DNA of 64,000 nt from Schistocephalus solidus (lineage: Eukaryota > Platyhelminthes > Cestoda > Diphyllobothriidea > Diphyllobothriidae). Position numbers and translations under genes: made by a program. The notes beneath the pieces are model-generated. The model had not been told where the DNA came from and ran no database searches. It worked only from the letters and a program-made list of their open reading frames with translations. Where the stretch lies: positions 82,997-146,996 of the forward strand of contig WEDG01005576.1 in assembly GCA_017591395.1 (NCBI GenBank). The letters are read 5' to 3'. Positions 19,090-31,420 of this stretch are shown piece by piece (position 1 is the stretch's first letter; every line of letters starts with the position of its first letter).

Positions 19090-21570
19090 GTAGATATTTT
19101 TAGTTCAGTGTAAGGGTGACTCGGGCCTCGTATGCATTTGAGAGTGAGTCCGGTACTGGCAAATGCATCCTCGCGGTTTACAGGCAATTTTCTTACATTT
19201 ATACATCCAAAACCTTTTATCCTTCCAACTGCTCGTGGCAACTCCCTCCTACTCATAGCTGAGGGTCTGGATGCCATATCACCTACCTTGTGTGATCTTT
19301 TTGACAGTCAAACTTGCGTGAGATCAGAAAACTCTGGACGCTTGTCCTCGAGGGGGGAGTTAAGGAACCTGACGTATGTTTGCGTAAACGGCTGTTAGGT
19401 TTTTGTCAGCCAGTTAGCGTGACTCCAACGCACTATTGGATAGCGAGACCACTAGTGGCGAATGCATCCTCGCGTCAAATGGACGCATTTCTAGCCAATA
19501 GCCAGTCTGAATTACTTCAGCCTTTATTATCCGTGGCAGCTGCCAATGACACAGAAGCCCGGTCCTAACTGAGGGTTAGTTTGCAATACCTTTCTTTCGA
19601 TGTAACCTTTATGACAGTCTGACCTGCGTGAGATCTGTAGCAGATGAATACATTATGGTAAATCTGGAGTTGGGGGCAGAGATGACGTTTAGCATGGGGT
19701 GAAAGGGCCGTTTGACTTTGTCAACCACTGCGCATAATATCGTGCAGTCAGCTGGACTTGGACAGGTAATTGCTGTGTGCGGGAATGAGGCCGATGTAAC
19801 CGAACACATCCACGTTGCAATTTAATCGACCCGTAACGCTTCAGACGGAGCTGGCTTGAGGGGCTGAAAAATGACGCAGCTGCTTACTGTGGTTCAGGAT
19901 TATGGGGCAGACTGCAGTGCCTTTAGCTTGGTGCGGTATTTATGGCAGTCCAAATTGCGTGAGCTCCAAGACCGCAGGATGAACGCTGGTTACTGTGGAG
20001 TTTGGGAGCTCGTGGTGTGTGCATAAGGTACACACGTCGTCATTTACCGGATCAAATATCATACCCGACTGTCATGGTTTTTTAGGGTAAGTGTTATTAT
20101 TGTGTTTGGGGCTGGCCACCTGCGCCCGATCCCGCCTACAGTCTTCTTGACGCCGAGCACAGGCGGTTGGGGTATAAAAGAGTGCAGCGCAAGTCTACTA
20201 TCACTTAAAACTAATCCACGCGCAAGTCACGGTCCCGATTTCACCACGGTGGACCTCGTCGGAATCGACGGCCTTACTGCCGTTCGCTACTGACGAATGC
20301 CTTCTCACGTCAAATGAACGCATTCCGGTCTAACGGCTTCAGTCTTCACTGATCAGGAGGCGTGCAAATGACGTGTGAACTCTTCTACTCAGGGCTTTGA
20401 CTCAGACTGCAGTTCCTAATTATTTATAGGGTCTTTATGGTAGTGTGACTTGCGTGAGATGCGATACTGCAGAAGGCATTCTTGGGGCTCTTTAGAGCTA
20501 GGAAACAGGTGTTGTTTGGCAGACGTTAACAGGCCGTTTACTATGATCATTAATCACACCCGGTCACATTCACATTTAGCCTGACTCAGACAAGCCCTTG
20601 ACATACGAGGGAGTGACACCGCTTCTTGGCTAATGCACCCTCATGGTAAACGTGCGCATTTTTTCCACTTAACCAACCTGGTGCCCGGATGGCTGCCAGG
20701 TGTGCATCTAGCCGCTACTCAGACCTGAGTGGTAGGTAGAAATGGTTCGCTCTTTATATGGTCTTCATGGCAGTCTGACCTGCGAAGGACCCGTGACCGT
20801 TGGAGGCATACCAGAGTTAGGAGGCTGGTGGCGTAGCAGGCTGCTTAGCTTTACCAGCCACTGCAGCCAATCCGCTGCCTAGCCTGACTACGACAAATGA
20901 TTTGTTTGTGAAAGAAAAAAGCCGGCACTGGTGAATGCATTTTCACAGAATATCAGCAGACGTTTCACAATAATTAAAGTTACGCACTTAAATCAGTATA
21001 CCAACTCACGTGACAACTTGCTCCCATTCAGGCATGAGGGTCAAACTGTAATGAGATCCTTTTATAGATTATGCTAATTGTTTGATACGCGTGAGATCAC
21101 AGACCACAGGATGCATGCTGGCACGTGCGAAGTTATAGGCGCAGAGAGGTTGTCTAGGTTTGTCAACAACTGCGCCCAATCTCATACCCATCCAGACTGA
21201 ATTGACAAAGTCCTTTGCGTAAGAGGTAGAGGTCGACTGTGGCGAATGCGTGCTTAAAGCGAATCGAACCACCCATCATTCTAATCAGTCTGAAGAGCGT
21301 GGAGGCAGCCACATAACGTGACAAGTTACTCCGGCTCAGGACCGAGGGTATGGTCGCTGTGCCTTGCTCTTGTTGTTGTCCTTATGACAGTCCGACTTGC
21401 GTGAGTTCCAAGGTCGCTGGGTGCATGTGACGATAAATAGTCCCGGAGCATGCAGTGGCAATATCCTTAGTTTCGGCTGCCCGACAAGCTGGTCATCCGG
21501 TCATCTGTAATAGCCCCCTAAGCACTTAAACATTTTTCACTGGATGGGGCTTCACTTGCCGGTGTCCCCA
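19090..21570 (+). repeat. Degenerate satellite array, monomer about 305-330 bp, at least seven copies
   Basis: Two landmarks recur. A block like atg-cagtc-gact-tgcgtgagat lies near 19315, 19617, 19945, 20445, 20770, 21080 and 21385. A block like ggcgaatgcatcctcgcg with a following gacgcatt lies near 19155, 19460, 20295, 20630, 20925 and 21240. Spacing is 305-330 bp, except between 19945 and 20445, where an F insertion adds about 170 bp. Monomers differ at many sites, so the array is old. No function is visible. Confidence 0.75.
20115..20295 (+). repeat. F repeat 3' module inserted in the satellite
   Basis: Reads cttcttgacgccgagcacagg, then gcagcgcaagtctactatca, cacgcgcaagtcacggtccc and ggtggacctcgtcgga, the same series as the F 3' module at 52220-52400. 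Its length accounts for the one over-long monomer of the surrounding satellite. Confidence 0.75.
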
Positions 21571-23581
21571 TAATTCAAGGGGGTGGACTATGCGCATCGA
21601 ATTCATACGCCACAGGAAACCATTTTCCCACCGAGCCGTCGGATGCAGCTCGTTTTTAGGCGCTCAGATGGCTATGGCCCACGCCCACTGGTGCAGCATG
21701 TCGAAGGCCAGTGGCTCGGGAAATACTTTCCCTCCATTAATTCTCTGATGCTCCTATTGTACAACAGCTTGGCGTGTAGCGTATCAGAATTCAGGACTTA
21801 CGAAGGTTTTTAACTTTTCAGCGCCTGACGCACCGGTGTGCCCTCCATTGTATTTTTTCTCAGTATAATCGTGGCTGGTTGGGCGAACATTCTTGAAAAA
21901 CGCACTGTTGGCCTTTGACGGAAAGATCTTGCTACGCCAAGGGCACCGTTTTCTGAGTGGTAAGGTGTTTAAACCTCTGAAAATATAAAGCTAAAAATTG
22001 ACGATCTACCACCCAAGGCTTTAAAAGCTGTAAATAAAATCCCAAAGTATAAAGAACCAAGATCACCCAACATTTTTTTCTAATTATGAATAAGAGAGTA
22101 AAATAGCGCAAAAAAAGAAGAACTGGGCAAAGCAAAAACGAGTGCCCTGTAGGCTTAACTTGCGAGAAAAGCAGCGGCGCTGGTCAACCAATCACAGATC
22201 GGGAGAAATAGGTCTACAAAAGGACGATGAAAGACTAAAAAAGCCCTATAAACCGTAGGAATTGTGGGAAAGACTACATCAAATTGCATTCGATCCCGCA
22301 ACAGGCCAATTTAGAAGAAGTCTGGTAAATACGGGGCGGAATGAGATTGAGGTCGGAGTCATCAGCAGACTTATTCATATTGCATTCACCCCACCGGAGT
22401 TCGTCCGCGCAAACGTCGTCGTAGAAATGGTCGCTGGAAGCAGGAGAAAGATGAAGAAAGTTAAATGATCTTGAAGGCTAAACGGTCGAACAGTTTTTCG
22501 GCTATTCCTCCAAACTAGGCATGGTGACCGCAAGTATTAGAACACAGTTTGTTTAGAGTAACCAGCGCCGTGCTGCCAGACGACATTAGTACAGGTGCTC
22601 TCTCTTCCGTAGCTAACGTCGACTTCGAGTGAGCTCAAAATGGCGACCTTGCCATGCAAACGGCGTGGGAACGATCGATATTAAAAATTAGACGCTAATA
22701 AACCCTGTTAACCTTATATTTACATCACCCAGCACAGGCCTGACGAAGAATTACCGAAAGCATGTGTTCGCCGACTTGACTTTTCAAGAATAGGATGTCG
22801 CAAAAAGAATTAAAACAGTCCTCAAAAACGAACCAAGACTGTAGAATACGGGTTCAAATATCCAGTAGAGATAATTTGAGATAACTCTGGCCTAGTATGT
22901 CTAAGTAACATGGGACAACAAATTTCGTTCTCCCTTCCCTGCAGAAACGAGATCGTGAATATACCAGGCATATTCGGTCACTGACAGGTTAACTGTACGA
23001 TCAAAACCGAAAACCCCATTGTTTTAGTGAGAGTCGATCGGGATTCTACAGCATTTATTGTGAATATACTCATTTACAAGATCTTCGCTAATGAAATGTG
23101 CAAGGGGAATTTAGCGGGCAGGTTCTATGCGGATTTTCGGCGACTGGGAGGAACTGTACTAAGAAAGCGGATTGAAAAACGAAAAAATTTCCTTAAACTG
23201 CCGAGCGCGATTTTAGGCGTGCCGAGAAACGACTTCAGAGTTTAACTAATTTATTCCAGCTCCCTCAAGATTAAGCAGATAATGAGTGATGGCGAATGCG
23301 CCATTTTTGGCTGCTAGACTCTTGTGGGGCAGATCAGTGATTAGCATGTGCGTGGCTGAAGCAACGTAGGCCGGTTATCATGTAATAGCGTTTGATGGGG
23401 GAGGAGTTGATAGTTTCAGGAGTGTTATTGGAGACACTGTGCCGATCTGTTAGTTAATAAAGGCAGCAGGACGGAATTTTTAAAGAGTATTGGGAGGATC
23501 ATTTATTCCATTTTGAAATAACTAGTCGATAATATCAAAATGGAGCGGTCACGTGACTAACGGACCTTATGAGCGGATAAA
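21571..23581. other. Intergenic sequence, nothing recognised
   Basis: No recognised gene, RNA or element. Short frames such as 23027-23245 lack any recognisable domain. Confidence 0.5.
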
Positions 23582-23712
23582 AGTATTAGTAGTAGTAGTA
23601 ATATGAGTATAAGTAGTAGTAGATTAGTAGTAGTATAAGTAGTATTTGTAGTAGTAATAGTTGTAGTATTAGTAGTAGTAGTAGAAGTAGTCTTCGTAGT
23701 AGTAGTACTTGA
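23582..23712. repeat. (TAG)n trinucleotide microsatellite, imperfect
   Basis: Long runs of agt/tag triplets interrupted by aag, att and tta variants over about 130 bp. The open frames across it are an artefact of the triplet repeat. Confidence 0.9.
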
Positions 23713-25489
23713 AGCGGATAAAAGCGCTTCGACCGACAAGTTCGCAGCATGCGGACCCGTGTACTCACACAGCTGTATAAAACACAAAACTCCCGCTCAT
23801 AATTTCTTTGATCCTTTAAGTTTTTCATCCTTGGGGTTTAATTAATTTCCAACCACTTCGTCTTCTTATCTAAATTCCTTTTTTGTAAGTGTGTACCTTT
23901 ATTGATGATTCTTACGCATTTTCTCATTTTTCACATATTCAGAATATAATAATGTTATGCCCGTCTTTCGTTTGCAGTCTAACATATCGGTATCCAACTA
24001 TTTAGCTGTTCCCTACTTACCCCCTTCAAAGTACTTTGCAATGGATTCTATAAACGATAAAAAGTAGTGGGCACATGGCTCTTTGGAAAAGAACTCATAC
24101 TATAAGCGCAGTAACAAGTTTGAGCATGATTGTTTAATTTGGCAGCTACCAGAAGCACCTAAAACATATTATGCTCGTTTGGCCTCAAAACAAAATAAAA
24201 CGGTCTGTCCAAAGTCTGACAAAGTGAACTCAGGAACAGAAATAGTCTAACAGAGTCATCTAATTACGACCGAGGCAAATGCACGGTGTGAGTTGAATTT
24301 TCCATTCAAACACGACGTCTACCTACTTACCACGCCGATGATAACGACGCTACATCGCCAGAGGCCGAGTGTAGATTGGCCGAATGCCCATCTTACCCTC
24401 TGCCGTCTATCTGGTGCACGAACTCATATTGACAATGCCTACGTCACCCCCGGCACCGCTGACCGTTTCCTCGCAGCAAGTTCGGTTTGGTATGAGTCCT
24501 CGTGCCCCATGTACGTGCATTTCAGGGCACCCATGAAAGATAAGGCTCCCCGGATTGTAGAATTCGGTGAGGAACTTCAAAAGCTTACGATAACTGTGCG
24601 TCAATCGAGACGGTTATCAGCGATTCTCCAGTCCGCTTCCAATTCACATCTAGACAGAAGGCCACGGACGAATTTCGGCTTTGCCTTTGGGTCGGCTGAA
24701 TTATATCGGCCGAAGAGGTTTAGCGAAGTAGCGAGTTGCGCTGCGGACATACTGCAGAACTTTTCGTCTATCGGCAGATGTTGTGACTCAGCTGACATGA
24801 ATATCTAATTAATTATGGAGGTGTAATAAAACAACCAATTCTCACGTTTTGTGTACTGGTGCGCACTTGGGAAACTGCAAAGCACAGTATTTCGAAATAC
24901 AACCAATAAAAGGCAAGTACAACACTTTAGCAGCAATACCAAACGTAAATATACTCAAATTCTATCCAAAAGAGTTAAAATACGTTGCAGCACAGCGGTC
25001 AACAAGACCTGAACGGTGATACTTTGATAATCGCGTCGGGATTAATGAATACCTAAGTCACTTTATCGAGCAAAGTAGACACGGAGTGAACAGGGAGGGG
25101 GGGCTATTGCCCATGTAAAAGGAGTCTCGAAGGCGGTCTGTTGATTGTTACATACCGCCGGAATCGATATAAGCCAGAGACCCTAGGCCACAACTTATAG
25201 CCCTTTGACACCTAATGACACGCTGTCACTTACCGGAACCTCGGCAGTTGACTAAAGAAAGTGCTGTAATAATGAGCACTGCAAATGCGTTTGGGGAAAC
25301 CGGGCGAAAATTTCCCACACGCCTACACGAGTAAAAATTAGCAACTTGGAGGCTGGGCCCAGATACACAGCTTGCAACGCACATTTGAGACATTGGTCCC
25401 ACTTTTCACCTCCAAAGAGTAACTTACTTAGGATGAGGCAGCCCAAGAATCGAACGACCTATGCATGTATAATTGAGGCTATATTTTCA
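23713..25489. other. Intergenic sequence with one unassigned open frame
   Basis: An open frame at 24338-24808 (first ATG to stop, 156 residues) shows no motif, signal peptide or membrane segment I recognise, and no splice context. In this composition it may be chance. Nothing else was recognised. Confidence 0.4.
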
Positions 25490-25915
25490 GGTGACAGTTC
25501 GACCATCGGTTTCGACGAGGTTCACCGTGTGCCCCACAGTAAGATGCCACAGACACGGCGAATTGCGCGTGAAGTAGATTATAGTGGTGATGGACATGCG
25601 TTGCATCTACTGCACGCTCTCCCCCTCCCCACCTGAGCCTGGTATCATGACCAAAATCAAGCAGGCCAGAGTCCGGCGAGGGCGCAGGAGGCCAGCGCGG
25701 TCGGAGCCGTCCGAGGGCGCCGCTAAACCTGGCTCGGATCCCACGGAATTGTGGTACCATAGAGGCTACATTAAGACGGAACCATTGCAGCCTGACTTTC
25801 AGTCCCGCCAGTCGGTTACTCCATAGAAACACACACTGGACTAATTGCGTGGTCTGAGTTATCCCGTCAGTGGGTAACCTTTCAAGCCACGACTTTTAGC
25901 ACAGACCGTGATAAT
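25490..25915 (-). repeat. F repeat, nearly full copy
   Basis: The reverse complement gives the whole F order: gctaaaagtcgtggcttg, acgggataactc, gtgtgtttctatggagtaac, actgaaagtcaggctgcaatg, a gatccgag... block, then the 3' module ending in the aaactgtc-like terminus. It parallels 51600-52025 along about 425 bp, supporting F as a defined dispersed element rather than simple low-complexity sequence. Confidence 0.75.
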
Positions 25916-28900
25916 CTGAGGCTCGGGTCGCACATGCAGCTAAATGGAGAAGAAGACGAGGGACACACTTCCCACTTACGTGAGAGGTGCGCTTTGCAGG
26001 CATGCGTTGTGTGATGTAGGTACTGATGAGGAGAAGAGCGGTGGTGTTCTACCACAGGTTCTCCTGGAGGTGCTAAAAGGCCCATGCGGTGAGTGAATGT
26101 GCGTGGTGACGGCTTATAACGCAAGCAGTGGCCAAATCTACCAAAAGACGGAGACAGCGAAGGAAGAAAATCGTTCAGCCCAAGTTTGACTTGCTCGGCA
26201 AGTCATCTGAATTTCTGTTGCATTTTCTGCATTCAACGCTTCCATAATAGTGAGCCTACCAAGCTCTACAAAACGTCAGCAACATAATAAATCCGTTCCA
26301 ATGGGTTAAACAGAAGGTTGAAAGTTGTCAGGCTGAGCACAGATATCTTTTGATGGGAGTTCAGCAGTGAAATGCAGAAATGGTAGGTTTTAGAACTGCA
26401 TACACCCGTTCTCTTAGGTCCTACTTATTGAGTCGCTCACTGAACTGCCTGTGCGATGTCCGCTCGCAAAAACGTCGACTTATTTGAAGGTGTTCATAAG
26501 TATTACAGTGGGAAACCGTACATCCTCGGTCGAGAAGCATGGACTGGTCAACACAATTTACTTCGATTATACAGTGGGCAAATCCTAGGTTGCAACACTT
26601 TTCATTTAAGCCCTCACTGTATAGATCAGGTATTCCTGCTGGCGAAGAACGCGCCTCGTTAACGCGAACCTACGCTGAGAGGTATTTTTCCTTTGATGAA
26701 AAAAAGTGGAAGGAGAAAATTGATAGGAAAAAGCGGACTCACGGATCGGATTCACTATCTGAATTTATGGAAAGTAGGCTTTCGCTCTGTTCACCCAAAA
26801 AATCGGAACGATGACGACTATTTTTGGTCCTCATGGGCACTCTTAATCTACTCCATGGAATAATTTTATATCGTTGTACGCATGGTCTGGAAACTTCAAA
26901 GTCGGGAACTTTTAGCAGCTCTTCTGTGGTATTTTATTAAATATTACAGAAACATACCGTGGACATCCATTGCCAAGACCAGTGCCTTTAAAGTGCAATC
27001 ACATAAAGACGCCTGCTTCTCCTTTGCCCCTCGTTTATGCAAAAAATGCAATGCACGAGCAGAGATCACGCCAATAGAGTTCTTATTTCGACCTAAGAAA
27101 ATAACGTAAGATGAGCGGAGATAGATGAAACAGAGCAAATTCATTATGGCATGTAGCCATAGTATAAGTGGGCGGAATGATTTTACTAGTCTACATTTAT
27201 GTCGGCCATCAAAATTCTTTCAAAAGCTAATTCGGCTATTAATTTTTCGAAATACTGATGAGCGTCTGCGTGCGGACCATTCCTACTGCCGTTGAAACAA
27301 CAGTACCAAGCTCGAAAAGTATTATATGACAACTCCTCCTTCTATACACCAAAGAACTCGGGAGGGGTTCTCTGGCTTTTAAAGTTGACAGCAGATGTGA
27401 AGACGACGTTGGGATACACTGTCTCTCTGAACCTGTTTCATCATTAACTTTTGAAAGTTATCCACAATCGTATAAAAAGTTCGGTGGAAGCCTTCAACTT
27501 TCAGCAAGTACCAGGCGTCGAGGAGAAAAATTGGTCTAAAGATGAGAAAGTTCGAAAATGCTAAGTATGAATACGGATATAAACCGCAAATGACTTTTTC
27601 CGTGCATGGAAATCAATTCAAAGTACATTTGTTTAACACTCTAGGTATGCTGGAAGATGCATATGCATTGACGGCAAAGCAAAACGTGCAATAAATCTTC
27701 CAAATAATCATAATGGCACAGCCTTCTCCGGGCCCTGCAATTTAGATGACTACTGTATTTAACTTCTGTTGCGGTCACAGTTAGAGGAGTGCAAAACCAG
27801 TCTACAGTAAATGTCATCCAATAAGTCAGCGAAGTCTGCTTGTTCTGTCGTGGTTATATTCTTATATTTACTAAAGCTGAGCCTCGCTTTGATGGTAAGC
27901 TAACCGAATAGTTGCCCCTTGTCGAATTATAACTTTCGGCGAGGCCTACACCTAGAGGCAAGCGCAGACGCTCAAGAAGCATCACTGAGAGTAAGTGGTG
28001 CTTAAGAGGAATATGAACCACCGCAATAACTGGTAGGTTTCAAATACTCCTTCTACCCGTCCGAATGCAGACAAAGTTCTGAAATTCACCAAGACAGGGT
28101 CACGCAGCGTAACCTGTCGACGGATATGATTTGGGGACCAGTACACCACTGAAGAGATAGGTTTAGAAGTCTCAATCATAAAACTCTTACCAGATAGTAG
28201 ATGTGCTATCTCATGGAACGTTAACGGAAATTCTGAAATGTGTTTTCGATTAGAAAAGATTGCTTATGCAGGGTATTTATATTAGGCATCGTGCAGCACA
28301 ATCCCAGGATACTTCAGTCACTTCAGCATGACGAATTTTGAAACGAATTTATTTTCGCTCGCCTGCAAAAACTTCACCCTGTAAAAAATGCTACTTAATA
28401 CGTGGTACTTTTCCAAATGATTTTCGGTGTACTTATAAATTCTTATAGTGTATTAAAAACATCTACTAAATATTATTTTATGGTTTCGATTTGGAACTCG
28501 TGAGGTCTTGATTTTGGAAGGCCTAGGGCGCTAGGCCACGCTCCTCCCGCTCACCGCCCCCCCCCCCCATCACACCCACTTTCTCGTCAGTCCCTCTAGT
28601 AAAAGCTGTCCTGCCAATTCTATAAAATTACCTGCTATTCTACCTCATATTTTAGTTCCGATATGTTAATTGTAATATGAACAGAGCCGTAACACAGGGT
28701 ATTCTATGGTTTTGCTTTGTTCACACTGGCAGTCGCGGACTTGTGACCGTTCGACAAAGATAATTTATTCATTCGATGATTCAATACTATATCGTAAGGA
28801 TTGTGTCGATCCAAATGGTTCAGACGCTTCAAAAACAGCGGAACCCTTGTTGTTGCACGGTTGAACATTTTATGCCCACGATAGACAGCGTGGAACCAAA

Positions 28901-29689
28901 CAATTTGGGTAGATATTACTATAGTCGATGTGACTAGACTTTAAAACTGCTTTTGATCGGGTCAGGTCACTGAAACTAGCGTAAACGCAGTCTGTTTTAA
29001 CAGAACCCTCCGATGATAACATTCTTTGCCGTTACTGAAATGAGGGAAACTCCATTCATTCCTGTTAATTTACTTGACGGTTGCCTCTTTAGAAATGAAA
29101 AAGACCTTAGTCCGGAGTGTTTCGCACGCTTTTCTAAAGAGCGTAAGTGGCAAAACAAAAGCAAAATGTCCTCTCTTCCGACGCACACCCTTCTATTTCC
29201 GACAGCGCGATGGCTGTTGTTACTTATTGCCTGTCAAACGCTGTTGTTTAAGCACACGGCTAATTTCAAGTCCTAATGGAGACATCGAATTCGGGGATTA
29301 CCTTTTGTTTTCAAAAGTGCTATTAAACAGCTGGAAAGTTCATAAACCACGAAGCAAGATGTCTATGTTTACCACTATCCTAACAAATGACACACGGTGA
29401 CGTGTTCTCGTTTACGTTTTCGGCCTCACAGAATTCGTGCGTTGATTTCCCCTGAATCAGAACTTCCTTCACTTTCACAAAGGTTGAAATCCCAGTTGGT
29501 GGATTTAAACTTGCGTCCTCATTGTGTTCTGTGGTTCCTGTCTATGGCTAGTCTCCTCGCTTGTTAATCTAACACATCACTACGAGCCTATCGCAAAAAG
29601 AGGGCTTATGTAAAGGGATATTAGCTGTATGGGCTGCTCGCCTTCCTCGAGAGTGTAAATTCTGGCTGTAACTAATATAAATAATAATA
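25916..29689. other. Intergenic sequence, nothing recognised
   Basis: About 3.8 kb without a recognisable gene, RNA or element. A short C run lies at 28559-28567. The part next to 29690 could hold decayed gag of the gypsy remnant that follows, but no motif was seen. Confidence 0.45.
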
Positions 29690-29799
29690 GCGAATGGTTG
29701 TTAAGCAAAGATCAACAAGTAAAAACTAATCGGGACCTGCCTCTTTCTCGATCTCAAGAACGCCAGACACCCACCCATACACGGACTTTGAGGTTTGCG

Positions 29800-30290
29800 G
29801 GCGTGCTTCAAGTTCATACGATTCCGTTTGGTGTGACCAACGGGGTTGCGTGTTTCCCAGGACAGCACTATTGCGCGCGAGCAACTGAAGAAATTTTTTG
29901 TCTACGTGGGCAATATTACCATTCGTGGGAACGGCATCGCGGAGCGCAATGTAAACCTTCAAAAATTTCTCAGTCGCCGAAACGCATGGGCTGAATTCTA
30001 TTGAAGTCAATAGCACCATCGCTGTGAAGTAAATTAAGCTCCTTGATTACGAGGTGTTCAAGGCCTGTATTAAATTAGATGTGGATCGCCTGAGGCCCCC
30101 AGTTGAAATATATCACCAGCGAGTCCTGAAGTTACGGTAACGAGCCGTGGGAGTGTTTGCTTCTATTCACAATGGAAATTCCTTTGCTCAGATAAAACTC
30201 ATAAGCTTATCCAAAACAAAGTGCCTAACTTGTTACTAGATATAATGAAAGCACTTGAAGCTCTTAAGAAGAAACTTGCACGACATAATC
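29800..30290 (+). pseudogene. gypsy-2 reverse transcriptase remnant
   Basis: PFGVTNGVACF near 29825-29857 is the conserved block before the catalytic motif. In a shifted frame, FVYVGNITIRG near 29900-29930 stands where active elements have an aromatic-x-D-D/N motif; the first Asp is replaced by Gly. Then NLQKFL, IKLLDYEV and DRLRPPVE follow as the RT-to-RNase H connection. Dead by frameshift, stops and catalytic change. Confidence 0.75.
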
Positions 30291-30315
30291 GCTACCGGCC
30301 TAATGATAGTACCGA

Positions 30316-30475
30316 CAAAGGAGACTGGAATTGTCATTCCTGGCTGATGACGGATAATAAGCCGGAAATTGCCATTCCGGTCTCCCTTGTCTTTGTCATT
30401 CATATCATTCTGCCACCATGCGGTTGCTGGCGGGGCTCTACAGTGAGCCCCAAAGCACAACGGGACGAGTGAGTC
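30316..30475. repeat. Cluster of three hairpins inside the gypsy-2 remnant
   Basis: An imperfect inverted repeat of about 30 bp has arms at 30316-30346 and 30358-30392 (ggagac-ggaat facing attcc-gtctcc). It is followed by GGGGCTC-TACAGT-GAGCCCC near 30434-30453 and ACGGGAC-GAGTGA-GTCCCGT near 30460-30480. The last two have perfect 7-bp stems with 6-nt loops. They lie where RNase H would be expected; their origin is unknown. Confidence 0.6.
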
Positions 30476-31049
30476 CCGTAACCGATCGGTGAACACCCAT
30501 CTACCATAATCGCTACCAACCAGTATGCTGTGCCATCAGTTGTCGAAGCCGAGGTTTCAGACGTCGAGGTTGTCACCACATTTAACGTTCTTTTCGAAAC
30601 GCCTATCCGCGAGCGTACACCACAGTGAAAAACATAAAGAAATGCAAGTAATTTGTTCTCGGTAGTAATCCTTAAATCGTCGCAGACAGACGTTGTCATT
30701 TTTATCGATGATAACCAGCAAACGGGAGGGAGAGAAAACAACGACACGATTGCTAGTTGCGCAACGGCTTTGCTTGGAATGATTTCAAAAGACTACATGG
30801 GTAATAACCATCGTTGTATCTCGCAACTAAGGCACTTTGCCTGAGTGAAAAACTTCAATTATTCGGCGGAACATATTCACACCGTTGATGCCAGATGTCT
30901 AACCTGCTGCGAAATAAAACCGTTTTCTCTCGAACACAAGGCGCGCTCACCAAGGCAGCCTAGCAGTTCGAACGACTGTCAATCGACCTACAATGTTACT
31001 TTCGTCAGTGACGTGTAACCGTTCTTTCCTAACGAGTACTAACAAAGAT

Positions 31050-31420
31050 TCGCGTTTTCCGTTTGAATTTTCCTGTTCTGACTATATTAGTAGAACAGTA
31101 AATAAACTTCCATGTCAGCTATTCCGCAACTTCGGTATGACTTCGTGCATCCATACCAATCGGGGATCGTCATTTAGGCCAACCGACATTCGGCAGTTCG
31201 CTTTTTATAAGGCATAGCACTAATAAATATTAACCCTTCCGAGCTAGTAACACTTTCTTTCAGTTGGATAACATGGGTGACTGCACCACCAACGTATGTT
31301 AAAATGCACACGATCGGAAGACTGTTTCCATACCTCGGTCGCACAGCCAGAGTATATTGTGAGACGATGCACTCTTACTGCGACTTTTCAAGATAGGAGA
31401 CCAAATATGCAATTGACTGG
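31050..31420 (+). pseudogene. gypsy-2 integrase remnant
   Basis: One frame reads LFRNFGMTSCIHTNRGSSF at about 31120-31175. This matches the second catalytic block of gypsy integrases (usually IHSDRGSSF), with the key Asp replaced by Asn. Decayed downstream sequence continues to about 31420. In an active element this enzyme inserts the DNA copy; here it cannot. Confidence 0.7.

Larger units (their letters stand above)
29690..31420 (+). mobile_element. Decayed Ty3/gypsy-like pol (gypsy-2), sense orientation
   Basis: RT fragments at about 29800-30290 and integrase fragments at about 31050-31420 follow each other in the order expected for gypsy pol, with a poorly readable, hairpin-rich interval between. 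No LTRs could be paired. Its RT wording (PFGVTNGVACF, then NLQKFL) differs from the antisense gypsy at 33.3-57.2 kb, so it is a different lineage. All parts contain stops and frameshifts. Confidence 0.7.

Noticed and set aside
19090..21570. CRISPR-like or protein-coding repeat array
   Set aside because: Monomers are about 315 bp, diverged, and without a shared open frame; a eukaryotic satellite is the simple explanation.
23557..23828. Thr-rich or Leu-rich proteins across the (TAG)n tract
   Set aside because: The open frames result from the triplet repeat having no stop in those frames.
24338..24808. 156-residue open frame as a possible host gene
   Set aside because: No recognisable domain, no splice context, many equal-sized chance frames nearby, and an overlapping antisense frame.
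30344..30368. CTGATGA, a CGG/CCG stem, then GAAA: a hammerhead-ribozyme-like core
   Set aside because: The first stem II pair is C-G instead of the usual G-C, and I could not build stems I and III with a proper cleavage site in either topology. Probably a by-product of the inverted repeat.
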